A stretch of DNA of 64,000 nucleotides from assembly GCA_964437365.1 (NCBI GenBank), contig CAYTGM010000013.1:62001-126000 (forward strand). Reading direction: 5' to 3'. The notes beneath the pieces are model-generated. The model ran no database searches, was not told the origin of the DNA, and saw only the letters and a program-made list of their open reading frames with translations. Position numbers and translations under genes: made by a program. The stretch's first letter is position 1. Each line of letters opens with the position of its first letter. This document shows, piece by piece, positions 8,088-16,611 of this stretch. This DNA comes from CAYTGM01 sp964437365 (lineage in GTDB: Bacteria > Sumerlaeota > Sumerlaeia > SLMS01).

Positions 8088-9113
8088 ATGGCAGCAATTG
8101 CGATCGAAAAGCGCTATCTGAGCCTTGGACAGGAAAAGCTTTCTGTTTTTCCCATCGGACTGGGCACGGCGCTATTTGGATCAACTATCCCTGCAGATGA
8201 TGCTTTTTCTATCATGGACTGCTATATCGAGCAGGGGGGCAACTATATCGATACCGCCCATGTCTATGCGGACTGGATGCCCGAAGGCAAAGGAGCAAGT
8301 GAGAAAACCGTTGGGAGATGGCTGGCCCAGTCAGGGCTGCAAGATCAAGTGATCCTCGGAACGAAGGGTGGACACCCTCCCATCAATGATTTTTCGGTTT
8401 CGCGGATCAAACCAGAACTTATTAAGCAGGATCTGGAAGAAAGTCTGGAGCGATTGCAGGTTGATCATATTGATCTCTACTGGCTTCACCGCGATGATGC
8501 ATCTGTCGGTGTTGATGAACTGATAGATGCTTTAAATGATGCCATTGATGAAGGCAAGATCTCAGCGTTCGGCGGATCAAACTGGACAGGCCAACGTCTA
8601 CACGAAGCAAATGTTTACGCTCACAAAAACGGGAAGGCTGGATTCATTGCAAGTCAGCCCGCATGGTCACTGGCATCCGCCAGACCCGAGGTACAGGGAT
8701 CCATGGGAGGTTGTCTGTATATGACGAAAGACGAACTTGATTTTTATGAACAGAACAAACAGATGGTGGTGTTTGCATGGTCTGCTCAAGGTGGTGGTTT
8801 CTTCTCTCCCCGACTGAACTGGTTTGATGAGGACAGGAGTGAAGAAATACCTGATCATTTAATTTCCACCTATAAGACGGAAGCGAATATGAAGAAGGTT
8901 AAGATACTCCAGAAGATGAGCGACACATCCGATCAGACCGTTGGCGAGCTTGCGCTGTCCTGGTTATTGAACCACCGGGTATCTCCGGTTGCCTTGATCG
9001 GCCCGAAATCCGTCGAGCAGCTGAGGAGCAGCCTGCGCTCCCTGGAGTATAATTGGGAAGGCGAGGATTGGCATCGTCTGGATTTGTTGCATTCAGATAA
9101 AGATTTTGGGTGA
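8088..9113 (+). CDS. Aldo/keto reductase
   Basis: A 341-residue NAD(P)H-dependent oxidoreductase with a complete aldo/keto reductase tetrad: Asp and Tyr in 'GGNYIDTAHVYADW', Lys in 'VILGTKGGHPP' and His in 'LYWLHRDD'. The C-terminal 'PVALIGPKSVEQLRSSL' is the phosphate-binding segment for the cofactor. It resembles the clade acting on sugars and small carbonyls (YajO/Tas-like). The short gap to the upstream isomerase and the shared direction with the downstream oxidoreductase suggest cotranscription and a role in interconverting keto- and hydroxy-sugars, which is inference. Confidence 0.92.
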   Translation: MAAIAIEKRYLSLGQEKLSVFPIGLGTALFGSTIPADDAFSIMDCYIEQGGNYIDTAHVYADWMPEGKGASEKTVGRWLAQSGLQDQVILGTKGGHPPINDFSVSRIKPELIKQDLEESLERLQVDHIDLYWLHRDDASVGVDELIDALNDAIDEGKISAFGGSNWTGQRLHEANVYAHKNGKAGFIASQPAWSLASARPEVQGSMGGCLYMTKDELDFYEQNKQMVVFAWSAQGGGFFSPRLNWFDEDRSEEIPDHLISTYKTEANMKKVKILQKMSDTSDQTVGELALSWLLNHRVSPVALIGPKSVEQLRSSLRSLEYNWEGEDWHRLDLLHSDKDFG

Positions 9114-9207
9114 CATCAAGCTTACTTAAAGGATAAAGGTTTATCTAAATACGGATAATTACCCCTCCAAATACATCATAAATCTCTCACACAAGAAGGA
9201 TCTAAGC

Positions 9208-10602
9208 ATGGAAGACAACAAGGAAATCAAACAGGAATCGGCTCAAAGCCACGACTTTTCGACGATCGAGGGCCTGAAAGAAAAGCTTTCCATGAGCCGA
9301 AGAACGTTTCTCGCCAACAGCATGATGGCAGGAGCGGCTCTTACAATGCCACGCTTCAGCGTCGGGCAAATGTCCTCGGCCAGTGATGAGATCCAGATCG
9401 GTCTCATCGGGGCAGGCAGCCAGGGTCGCGTTCTTATGAATGCTGTTTTGAAGATCCCCAACGTGCGCTTTAAAGCTGTTTGTGATATCTGGGAGTATTC
9501 GCAACTCTATGCTTCCAAGGTCCTTGAAAAATTTGATCAACCGGTCAACGTCTATGCACGCTATCAAGAGATGCTCGAGAAAGAAAATCTCGATGCGGTC
9601 CTGATTGCGACTCCTGACTGGCTCCATGCACCAATGACCGTTGATTGCTTGAAGGCTGGTATGGATGTCTATTGTGAGAAAGAGATGTCCAACACGGTTG
9701 AGGGCGCACAAAGTATGGTCAAGGCAGCGCGCGAATCAGGGAAGCTTCTTCAGATCGGACACCAGCGCCGCTCAAACCCTCGCTATAAACATGCACTTAA
9801 GGTTATTACCAAAGATAATCTTCTTGGAAGAATCACCACGATCAACGGTCAGTGGAACAGACCTGTTCAGCCATCAATAGGATGGCCCGAGAAATATACA
9901 ATGGAAGACAGCTACCTTCAACAGTTCGGCTACAAGAACATGGATCAGTTCAGAAACTGGCGATGGTACAAGAAGTATGCTGGCGGTCCCATCGTTGACC
10001 TTGGATCTCATCAGATCGAAGTCTTCAACTGGTTTCTCGGAGCTAATCCAACATCAGTTATGGCGAGTGGTGGTATAGACTACTACGAAGATGGGCGTGA
10101 GTGGTACGATAATGTCATGACAATCTATAAGTATGATACAGATAAAGGTCCAGCGCGCGCTTTCTACCAGGTTCTAAACACAACCTCCTATGGCGGTTTT
10201 CATGAAACCTTCATGGGCGACGAAGGCACCATGGTTATTTCGGAAGATAAATCGAAAGGCTATGTGTTCCGCGAAGCTCGTGCGAAACGTCGTGAATGGG
10301 AAGACCTTTCAGAGAAAGTTGATTCCATGGGTCGCGAAGCAATTGAACTCAAGATTGGCGAAACACGCCGTCAAACAGGTGAAGCATCTCCTGAAGTTCT
10401 TAAGGCTGAAGCAGATCTGGAGAAACCGGAGCATCAGCCGCACCTTGAGAACTTCTTCGCAGCGATGCGTAAAGAAGAGGAGCTTAACTGCGACGCAGAA
10501 GTGGCTTACGAAACTTGTGTAACGGTTCTCAAAGTAAATGAGGCCGTTAAATCCAAGTGCACCCTTGAGTTTGCTAAAGACGAGTTCCACGTTAAAGCCT
10601 GA
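9208..10602 (+). CDS. Tat-exported Gfo/Idh/MocA family oxidoreductase
   Basis: A 464-residue NAD(P)-binding dehydrogenase. Residues 30-50 carry a twin-arginine signal (SRRTFLANSMMAGAA), so it should be exported folded, with cofactor. The Rossmann motif is 'IGLIGAGSQG' near residue 66. The 'DVYCEKEMSNTVEGA' stretch replaces the usual EKP with EKE, and 'GGPIVDLGSHQIEVFNWFLG' is the typical C-terminal domain motif. Exported family members such as glucose-fructose oxidoreductase keep NADP tightly bound. Shine-Dalgarno 'agaagga' is seven bases from the ATG. Just downstream a multiheme cytochrome begins, which may or may not be functionally linked. Confidence 0.93.
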   Translation: MEDNKEIKQESAQSHDFSTIEGLKEKLSMSRRTFLANSMMAGAALTMPRFSVGQMSSASDEIQIGLIGAGSQGRVLMNAVLKIPNVRFKAVCDIWEYSQLYASKVLEKFDQPVNVYARYQEMLEKENLDAVLIATPDWLHAPMTVDCLKAGMDVYCEKEMSNTVEGAQSMVKAARESGKLLQIGHQRRSNPRYKHALKVITKDNLLGRITTINGQWNRPVQPSIGWPEKYTMEDSYLQQFGYKNMDQFRNWRWYKKYAGGPIVDLGSHQIEVFNWFLGANPTSVMASGGIDYYEDGREWYDNVMTIYKYDTDKGPARAFYQVLNTTSYGGFHETFMGDEGTMVISEDKSKGYVFREARAKRREWEDLSEKVDSMGREAIELKIGETRRQTGEASPEVLKAEADLEKPEHQPHLENFFAAMRKEEELNCDAEVAYETCVTVLKVNEAVKSKCTLEFAKDEFHVKA

Positions 10603-10629
10603 TCGACTATATCTTAAGAAGAGCCCTCC

Positions 10630-12510
10630 ATGCGCCTGCCACCCTTTGACTGCCTTACTTCGCTGCTTGTGATTCTGACATCATGGACCTTTGTATCAGC
10701 AAGTGAGACCGGCGGGCGCCTGGAAACGGGTAGCCAAAGCACCTTTATACACGAAATTGGAATTTATGATTCAGAAGGTGCGATTATAGACCCCGCCTCT
10801 GATTCCCCTTCACCATTTTCCACCGAACAAACATGTGGGAAGTGCCACGACTATAAAGCTATCTCATCAGGATGGCATTTTAACAGTCGAATGGAGGAGG
10901 TTGATCATGGTCGCCCCGGTGAACCGTGGGTTATCACTGATGAAAAGTCGGCGACACAAATTCCCGTCTCTTACAGGAACTGGCCCGGTCTCTGGCAGCC
11001 AAAAGATATCGGGCTCTCCGATTGGGAATTCCTCCAGACATTTGGTCGTCATATGCCTGGTGGCACATTCAAAGACTCAGGTACACACGACCCTGAGGAA
11101 TTCAAGGAGCTCTGGGAAGGAGCTGGTACCTACCAGATTGACTGCATGTCTTGCCATTCACTGGATCGGACACAAAATCAGACTCTCAGACATGATCAAA
11201 TTGAAAAACACAATCTCCAGTATATATCCATCACTACGATGGGAATAGGATCTGTTGAAGGAGCTATCAAAGACGCCGACTCAGGAGGCGGGTTAGACGA
11301 GTCTGATCCTTTCGCAGCCTTTGATCCTGCGTTTGAAGAAACGGCAGCAGGACCTGCCGCGTTATCGATTACTTATGACATGAGCAAGTTTGATGAAAAT
11401 GACCGAACTTTCTTTGATGTCTCGAGGAAAGGCAAAATTGATAACTGTTTTTTCTGCCACAGCAACAGAACAATGTCCAATGGCAGCGCCACTCCTGAGT
11501 GGCACAATGACCAGGACGTTCATATCTCAGCTGGTCTTTCCTGTACCGATTGCCACCGCAACGGGATCGATCATGATATTGCTCGGGGTTATCTATACAA
11601 CAGTGAAGAGGTCTCCATTTCAGAACTTTCACTCTCCTGTCAGGGTTGCCATTATGGAGTAGAGGAAGAAGCTGTCCCTACCTCGAACGGAATGGCGGGC
11701 AGGCTAGGTTCTCCCCTGCCAGCACACGCCGGGATCCCACCTATACACTTTGATGAAATGTCGTGTACTTCATGCCACTCTGGCCCATATCCGAAGAATG
11801 ATCTGAGCGTCGTCCAAACATCTTTGGGACATGCCCTGGGTCTTGCGAAGTTCGCTAATGAAAGGTCACAGCTTCCTTTTGTTCAATATCCAGTCTATGC
11901 GCGTGGCCACGACGGAAAGATCGCTCCCCATAAGATTCTCTGGCCAGCATTCTGGGCCAGAATAAATGACAACGGCGAATCACTCCCCATACTTCCCTCT
12001 GAGTTAGCTCCTCATCTGCCAGAAGAAGAACTCGACTTTCAGGATTTTATTAAAGCTGGGCTGAAAAACCTTTCAGAGAAAGATAAGGAGACTGGCTTTG
12101 CCTATATCGCAGGTGGAATGAAGTATACACTCGAAGGTGAAAGTCTGATTTCATCAGAAGATCCTACAGCGGAACCTTATCTCTGGGCTTTTGCTCATGA
12201 TGTGCGACCAGCCAGTCAATCAATCGGCGCCAAGAGCTGCCAGGAGTGCCATTCACCGGACTCTCCCTTCCTGTTTGCCAGCTTCAGTTCTCTTTCGCCA
12301 CGAAGCGATGCTCTGACAATAACGCGCAAGATGACGGACCTGATGAAGATAGACGAATCGGAACAACTTCGATTCGCTGGTACCTTTGCCTACAGACCAG
12401 TCTTTAAGGTCTTCCTAATCGCGATGATCACTTTGCTCTTTATTCTTTTCATTATGATTGCGGGACTGCTGGGGCACCGTCTATTTGAAGGAGGTCGTCG
12501 TTCGGTATGA
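10630..12510 (+). CDS. Membrane-anchored heptaheme cytochrome c
   Basis: A 626-residue periplasmic electron carrier. It has an N-terminal signal peptide ending around 'FVSASETG', seven CxxCH haem-attachment sites starting at residues 69, 172, 273, 305, 337, 379 and 537, and one C-terminal membrane helix near residues 590-615 followed by a basic tail. The spacing differs from the families I know well (NapC/NrfH, OmcA, octaheme reductases), so I do not assign a substrate. It overlaps the next gene by ATGA, so a membrane partner is made in step with it. It could pass electrons between the membrane quinone pool and periplasmic enzymes. Haem number and topology are firm; role is inferred. Confidence 0.9.
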   Translation: MRLPPFDCLTSLLVILTSWTFVSASETGGRLETGSQSTFIHEIGIYDSEGAIIDPASDSPSPFSTEQTCGKCHDYKAISSGWHFNSRMEEVDHGRPGEPWVITDEKSATQIPVSYRNWPGLWQPKDIGLSDWEFLQTFGRHMPGGTFKDSGTHDPEEFKELWEGAGTYQIDCMSCHSLDRTQNQTLRHDQIEKHNLQYISITTMGIGSVEGAIKDADSGGGLDESDPFAAFDPAFEETAAGPAALSITYDMSKFDENDRTFFDVSRKGKIDNCFFCHSNRTMSNGSATPEWHNDQDVHISAGLSCTDCHRNGIDHDIARGYLYNSEEVSISELSLSCQGCHYGVEEEAVPTSNGMAGRLGSPLPAHAGIPPIHFDEMSCTSCHSGPYPKNDLSVVQTSLGHALGLAKFANERSQLPFVQYPVYARGHDGKIAPHKILWPAFWARINDNGESLPILPSELAPHLPEEELDFQDFIKAGLKNLSEKDKETGFAYIAGGMKYTLEGESLISSEDPTAEPYLWAFAHDVRPASQSIGAKSCQECHSPDSPFLFASFSSLSPRSDALTITRKMTDLMKIDESEQLRFAGTFAYRPVFKVFLIAMITLLFILFIMIAGLLGHRLFEGGRRSV

Positions 12511-13091
12511 TTGGACTTCTTCTTTCCCTTCTTGCAGGTATACTGGCACTTGTTCTCTCGGTGCTCTTGTTTAAAAAAACGAACAGGGATTTGTTGAACA
12601 CGCTCGGAATTTGCCTCGTTGGCTTCTGCGGCGCTTTGATGATGATCTCCGGATGGACAGGGTGGTCTGCAGAAGCGCTATATGGATCTAAGATGGGACA
12701 TTGGGACATTATGCTGCATATCCCTTCAGGTTCTGCGCTCCTGGCTTCTGCATTTATTCTGACTCTTACTCTCCTTGTCTATAACCGGCGGTGCCAGAGT
12801 CAGGTAGAAAAGAACGGGCAACCGAGAGCTCTGAAGTCAACGGCTCTGATATCTCTAAGTCTGCTCCTACTCTTTCTTTCACTGGCCACTCTCAGCATTC
12901 TGCTTGCCATGTTTCCAATATTCGGAACTCAAGGTCAGAAGCTCCTGTTTGAATTGCATGCTTTATCTGCAATTGCATCCATCATCATGTTTTCCCTGCT
13001 GTGCATCGTATTGTTCAAGCAGGGGTTTAAGACGACCATGTCAAACACTCTCACTCAAAATAGTAATCTCACTGAAGGAGAAGTCTCGTGA
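12507..13091 (+). CDS. Four-helix membrane protein, possible cytochrome b-like partner
   Basis: A 194-residue integral membrane protein with hydrophobic segments at about 1-22, 33-52, 66-92 and two closely spaced ones from 110 to 180. Histidines near or in the helices ('GHWDIMLHIPSG' near 71-82 and 'FELHALSAIASII' near 150) could hold haem b, as in small cytochrome b subunits, but this is inference and I recognise no named family. It is coupled on both sides, by ATGA to the heptaheme cytochrome and GTGA to the discoidin-like protein. That argues that it forms a complex with the cytochrome and links it to the quinone pool. Confidence 0.75.
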   Translation: MIGLLLSLLAGILALVLSVLLFKKTNRDLLNTLGICLVGFCGALMMISGWTGWSAEALYGSKMGHWDIMLHIPSGSALLASAFILTLTLLVYNRRCQSQVEKNGQPRALKSTALISLSLLLLFLSLATLSILLAMFPIFGTQGQKLLFELHALSAIASIIMFSLLCIVLFKQGFKTTMSNTLTQNSNLTEGEVS

Positions 13092-13807
13092 AGAAGACTC
13101 TTATTACAACTGCATTCATTTTCTCTGCACTATCCATTTCTTCTGTATATGCGCAGGAAGAAACGGCTTCGGAAGCAAAAAACTACGAAAAGCCTGCTGC
13201 ACCTGAAGGCCAGAAGGAACTTGAGCTTGAGCTGCCACAACCTCTCTTTGTAGGCACACCGCAGAACATCATGTCCGACAACCTTGAAGAAGCGAATATC
13301 CAAAGAGACCCGGTATATATTCCAGAGGAAGCAGAACTACTCTCAGTAGACACATGGGTAACATCCAGTGATTCTGCACCGATCATCGGCGAACTGGAAA
13401 TGGTAACGGATGGAGACAAAGACGGCAATGAAGGAAGCTACGTTGAGCTTGGACCAGGGAAACAGTGGATCCAGATTGAGCTTGATGAACCAGCTGAAAT
13501 CCATGCGATCGCTATCTGGCATTTCCATAGTCAGGCAAGAGCTTACCAGGACGTTGTGGTGCAGATTGCCTCAGACCCCGATATCCTGGAAAATGTATCC
13601 GTCCCATTCAATAATGATCATGATAACAGCCTTGGCCTCGGAATCGGCAAAGACAAGGAATGGATTGAAACTTATGAAGGACGCATGATCGACGTTGACG
13701 GAGTAAAGGGTCAGTATATTAGGCTCTACAGCGATGGAAGCACATCCAACCCAATGAACCACTATATTGAAGTTGAGATTTACGGTGTTCCAGCAACGGA
13801 TGAATGA
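13088..13807 (+). CDS. Exported discoidin (F5/8 type C)-like protein
   Basis: A 239-residue protein with a cleavable signal peptide (MKKTLITTAFIFSALS..., cut after 'VYAQ'). The mature C-terminal two thirds resembles a discoidin/F5-8C jelly roll: 'SYVELGPGKQWIQIELDEP', 'IHAIAIWHFHSQARAYQDVV' and the ending 'GQYIRLYSDGSTSNPMNHY', then 'EVEIYGVPA'. Such domains bind glycans or surfaces. The start is GTG in a GTGA overlap and the end is an ATGA overlap, so it is embedded in the cytochrome cassette. It has no cysteines and no cofactor motif, so a structural or binding role beside the cytochrome is the simplest idea. Confidence 0.75.
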   Translation: MKKTLITTAFIFSALSISSVYAQEETASEAKNYEKPAAPEGQKELELELPQPLFVGTPQNIMSDNLEEANIQRDPVYIPEEAELLSVDTWVTSSDSAPIIGELEMVTDGDKDGNEGSYVELGPGKQWIQIELDEPAEIHAIAIWHFHSQARAYQDVVVQIASDPDILENVSVPFNNDHDNSLGLGIGKDKEWIETYEGRMIDVDGVKGQYIRLYSDGSTSNPMNHYIEVEIYGVPATDE

Positions 13808-15429
13808 CAGATAGATTAGACAGCAAAAGAGATTTTGAAAGGTGGGCCTCTGTGGGGGCCCTTCTTTTCATTTTAATCCCTCTCGCTGTCTGGTTACGCC
13901 TTCCAGGCCTTTCGCAGCGCCCCATGCATACAGATGAGGCTGTTCAGGGGTGGAAGACAGTCGCACTCATCGAAGAGAACTCATACAAGTATGACCCAAC
14001 GGAGCATCATGGCCCCCTTCTTTACTATTATACAGCATCTCTCTTAAAACTATCTGGAGCGAGTGATTCAACACAGCCACAAAAAGAACACCTCAGGCTG
14101 GCAATTCTCATTCCCTCAATACTTCTTGTTTTTCTTCCTTATCTTATTCCACGTGTAACGGGATATGCAGCCCTCATTTCATCAACAATGTTGGCCGTAT
14201 CACCCATGATTGTATTTTACTCGACTTACTATATCCAAGAAATTCTCTTTGTTCTCTTCAGCTGGCTTTTCGTAATCAGTCTATACCTGTTACTCCAGCC
14301 TTCAAGTTCAAGAAAGCAAATCTATGGAGGCCTTGTTTTCAGCTCTTTTATTCTGGGAGGAGTCATTTGTTTAAAGGAGACCTTTGTGTTACTCCTTCTA
14401 TCAACAGTGTCTGTTGTTGCTTTACAACTCCTGCTTTTCAGCTCCCGTAGAAAACTTTATCAGAAGTTTATGCGACGCATAGGAATCGGTCTGCCAATCG
14501 TCTTCATGATCATTCCGTCCCTGCTCATGGTCTTTTTATTCTACAGTAGCTTTGGTAGCAATTTAGCCGGAATTTGGGATTTTATCACAAGCTGGACAAC
14601 CTACCTTGAACGAGCGGGCGGGGCTGGAAGCGTAGCTGATCACACACAACCCTGGTGGTTCTATGTGCAAAGAACTTTGTATTTCAGTTCAGGCAATGGA
14701 ATCAGCTGGTCTGAGTGGCCGGTCTATGTAATTCTGGCCAGTGGAAGTGTGTGGCTTATTCTCTCAAAACGAAAAGATCATAGAACGCTCTTTAACTCCC
14801 TGGGAATTCTAGGCATATCCAGTTTACTGTTTCTTCTATACAGCTTGATCCCCTACAAAACTCCCTGGCTGACCTTAAATTTTCATGTGGGCTTTATTCT
14901 CTCGATTGCTGGACTACTTTCTGTGAGCAGGATCTCGATTACTGCAAAGGGCGTCGTTACTCTCGCAGCTTGCGGAGCTCTGATCATCTTTCTTGTTCCA
15001 TTAGCTCAACGCACAAACGCGACATACTTCTCTACGGACCAGCGAAATCCCTGGGTCTATGCACACAGTGTTCCAGCAGTTGAGAAACTTTCGGATCGTA
15101 TTCATTCCCTCTCAGCTTTTCAGAAACAGGTTTCCAACAACAATCAGGAACTGACTGTTATTGTCATTGCAGCTGATTACTGGCCACTCCCCTGGTACTT
15201 GCGAGACATTGAACAAACGGGCTACTGGAATACGATGCTGGAAGATCTTCCTGTGTCGGAAATCATCGTCGCCTCTGCAGAGTATGAAGGCGACATCGAA
15301 GAACAACAGGGAAGAGAATACATCTCCTCTTTCTACGGTATTTTGCCTGAGAGACCAGTCCTCCTCATGGTGGAGAAGAAGCTTTGGCAATCCTGGCTGG
15401 ACTCGCAATCCAGAGAAATGAAGAAGTGA
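13804..15429 (+). CDS. Agl23-type (TIGR03663) membrane glycosyltransferase, PMT/GT39 fold
   Basis: A 541-residue polytopic membrane protein with about ten or more helices and a C-terminal soluble domain. The first loop has the acidic catalytic-type motif 'RPMHTDEA' (residues 39-46) and then 'YDPTEHHGPLLYYYTA' (near 63-78), characteristic of the flippase-activity-associated Agl23 group within the GT-C superfamily. These enzymes move sugars from lipid carriers to proteins or glycans outside the cytoplasmic membrane. The ATGA overlap with the discoidin-like gene suggests that a product of this cassette is glycosylated. The acceptor is unknown. Confidence 0.82.
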   Translation: MTDRLDSKRDFERWASVGALLFILIPLAVWLRLPGLSQRPMHTDEAVQGWKTVALIEENSYKYDPTEHHGPLLYYYTASLLKLSGASDSTQPQKEHLRLAILIPSILLVFLPYLIPRVTGYAALISSTMLAVSPMIVFYSTYYIQEILFVLFSWLFVISLYLLLQPSSSRKQIYGGLVFSSFILGGVICLKETFVLLLLSTVSVVALQLLLFSSRRKLYQKFMRRIGIGLPIVFMIIPSLLMVFLFYSSFGSNLAGIWDFITSWTTYLERAGGAGSVADHTQPWWFYVQRTLYFSSGNGISWSEWPVYVILASGSVWLILSKRKDHRTLFNSLGILGISSLLFLLYSLIPYKTPWLTLNFHVGFILSIAGLLSVSRISITAKGVVTLAACGALIIFLVPLAQRTNATYFSTDQRNPWVYAHSVPAVEKLSDRIHSLSAFQKQVSNNNQELTVIVIAADYWPLPWYLRDIEQTGYWNTMLEDLPVSEIIVASAEYEGDIEEQQGREYISSFYGILPERPVLLMVEKKLWQSWLDSQSREMKK

Positions 15430-15432
15430 TCG

Positions 15433-16401
15433 ATGAGTGTGAATGCTCAAAATAGAGGCGAGGGATGGTATAGATATAGCCATCAGGCCATGGCCACAGA
15501 ATTCACAATTCTTATATCGCATGCCTCAAAGGACCACGCCAGACAAGCTGCAAGAGCAGCGTTTGAACTTCTGGATAAACTTGAATCCGAGATGAGTCGT
15601 TATCGATATGCAAGTGATATACGGCGACTCGAAAAAGCTCCAGAAGGTACATGGGTCACGGTAGGGCTTGATACTTGCCTGTGCGTGATGAAGGGTGTAC
15701 TGGCCGGTGAAATCACTTCTGACATTTTCAATATATGCGTTGGACCGCTCGTAGATTTCTGGAAAGAGACGGATCAACCTCTCAACGATCAACAGGCGAT
15801 TCAGCTCCAGCAAGTTCGATTGCTCTGTCAGACCACGAACCTTTTAATAGATCCTGACCGGTCTCGACTATTGAAAAAAGTGGAGGGAGTAAAGATTGAC
15901 CTGGGAGGTATTGGAAAAGGCCATGCGCTTGATCGCCTGGTAACATTCCTGAAAGAGGATTGGGGAATCGCGGATGGGATTCTTGATAGTGGCGACAGCT
16001 CTGTGCTTGTTTGGAACGACAACACAACAGTTCAAGCAGATCCCTGGTCTTTCTCCATGATTAACCCTCATGACGAGAGCAAGTTACTTGGCCGAATTCA
16101 ACTCAGGCAAGGATCCGTTAGCGGGTCTGGTACTTATAGAAAAGGGCAGCATATCATTGATCCAGAGACCGGCAAACCAGTCAGTCCAAAGTTCGCCTGC
16201 TGGGCATACGCACCTGAAGCTTCGTGGAGCGATGTTCTCTCGACGGCCGCGATGCTCTGTGATTCAACAGTTCTCGCGTCTGCTGTGCACGAATTGCCTG
16301 ATACCGGAGTGTTGAGAATTCCTCTCGAGGAGATCGGAGAAGTGATGGACACAGACAAGATCGAAATCATCGGAAATTTCCCTGAGTTCAAGACCACCTG
16401 A
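15433..16401 (+). CDS. apbE: ApbE-family FAD:protein FMN transferase
   Basis: A 322-residue protein with the ApbE pattern: 'HQAMATEFTILIS' at the start of the fold, 'EMSRYRYASDIRRLE', 'VKIDLGGIGKGHALDRL', 'SGTYRKGQHIIDPETG' and 'SWSDVLSTAAMLCD', whose aspartate belongs to the metal site. ApbE attaches FMN to threonine of exported electron-transfer proteins. It has no obvious signal peptide, which is unusual but not unique. The usual 'LNLGGD' segment here reads 'LDSGDSSVL', so activity should be confirmed. It begins three bases after the glycosyltransferase stop. No protein in the cassette carries a D-x-x-[ST]-G-A-T flavinylation site that I can see, so its target is elsewhere or non-canonical. 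Confidence 0.86.
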   Translation: MSVNAQNRGEGWYRYSHQAMATEFTILISHASKDHARQAARAAFELLDKLESEMSRYRYASDIRRLEKAPEGTWVTVGLDTCLCVMKGVLAGEITSDIFNICVGPLVDFWKETDQPLNDQQAIQLQQVRLLCQTTNLLIDPDRSRLLKKVEGVKIDLGGIGKGHALDRLVTFLKEDWGIADGILDSGDSSVLVWNDNTTVQADPWSFSMINPHDESKLLGRIQLRQGSVSGSGTYRKGQHIIDPETGKPVSPKFACWAYAPEASWSDVLSTAAMLCDSTVLASAVHELPDTGVLRIPLEEIGEVMDTDKIEIIGNFPEFKTT

Positions 16402-16582
16402 ATCTCAAATGATTCCCCTTTATAGCACCTTTCTTCAAATGCACCCAATTCGATTTGACGGACAATGCCCGTATACTTACTAGATAAATCAAGGTCTTTC
16501 AGGCATCATACTGGAGCACATCTGAGAGTCTTCTCCCAATTCTTCAGAATAAGAGCTCAGCTCCAAAGACCTCAATTGATCA

Positions 16583-16611
16583 TATAATTTATTGTAACGG
16601 TAGAATAACAA
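16583..16611 (+). promoter_or_regulatory. Possible -10 element and short leader of galT
   Basis: A perfect TATAAT at 16583-16588 lies 23 bases before the galT ATG. No good -35 is spaced from it, and the leader has no Shine-Dalgarno, so this is a weak call. The rest of the 16402-16611 gap shows nothing definite. Confidence 0.35.

Noticed and set aside
10630..16401. Flavinylation target for ApbE within its cassette
   Set aside because: No D-x-x-[ST]-G-A-T motif was found in any of the five products.
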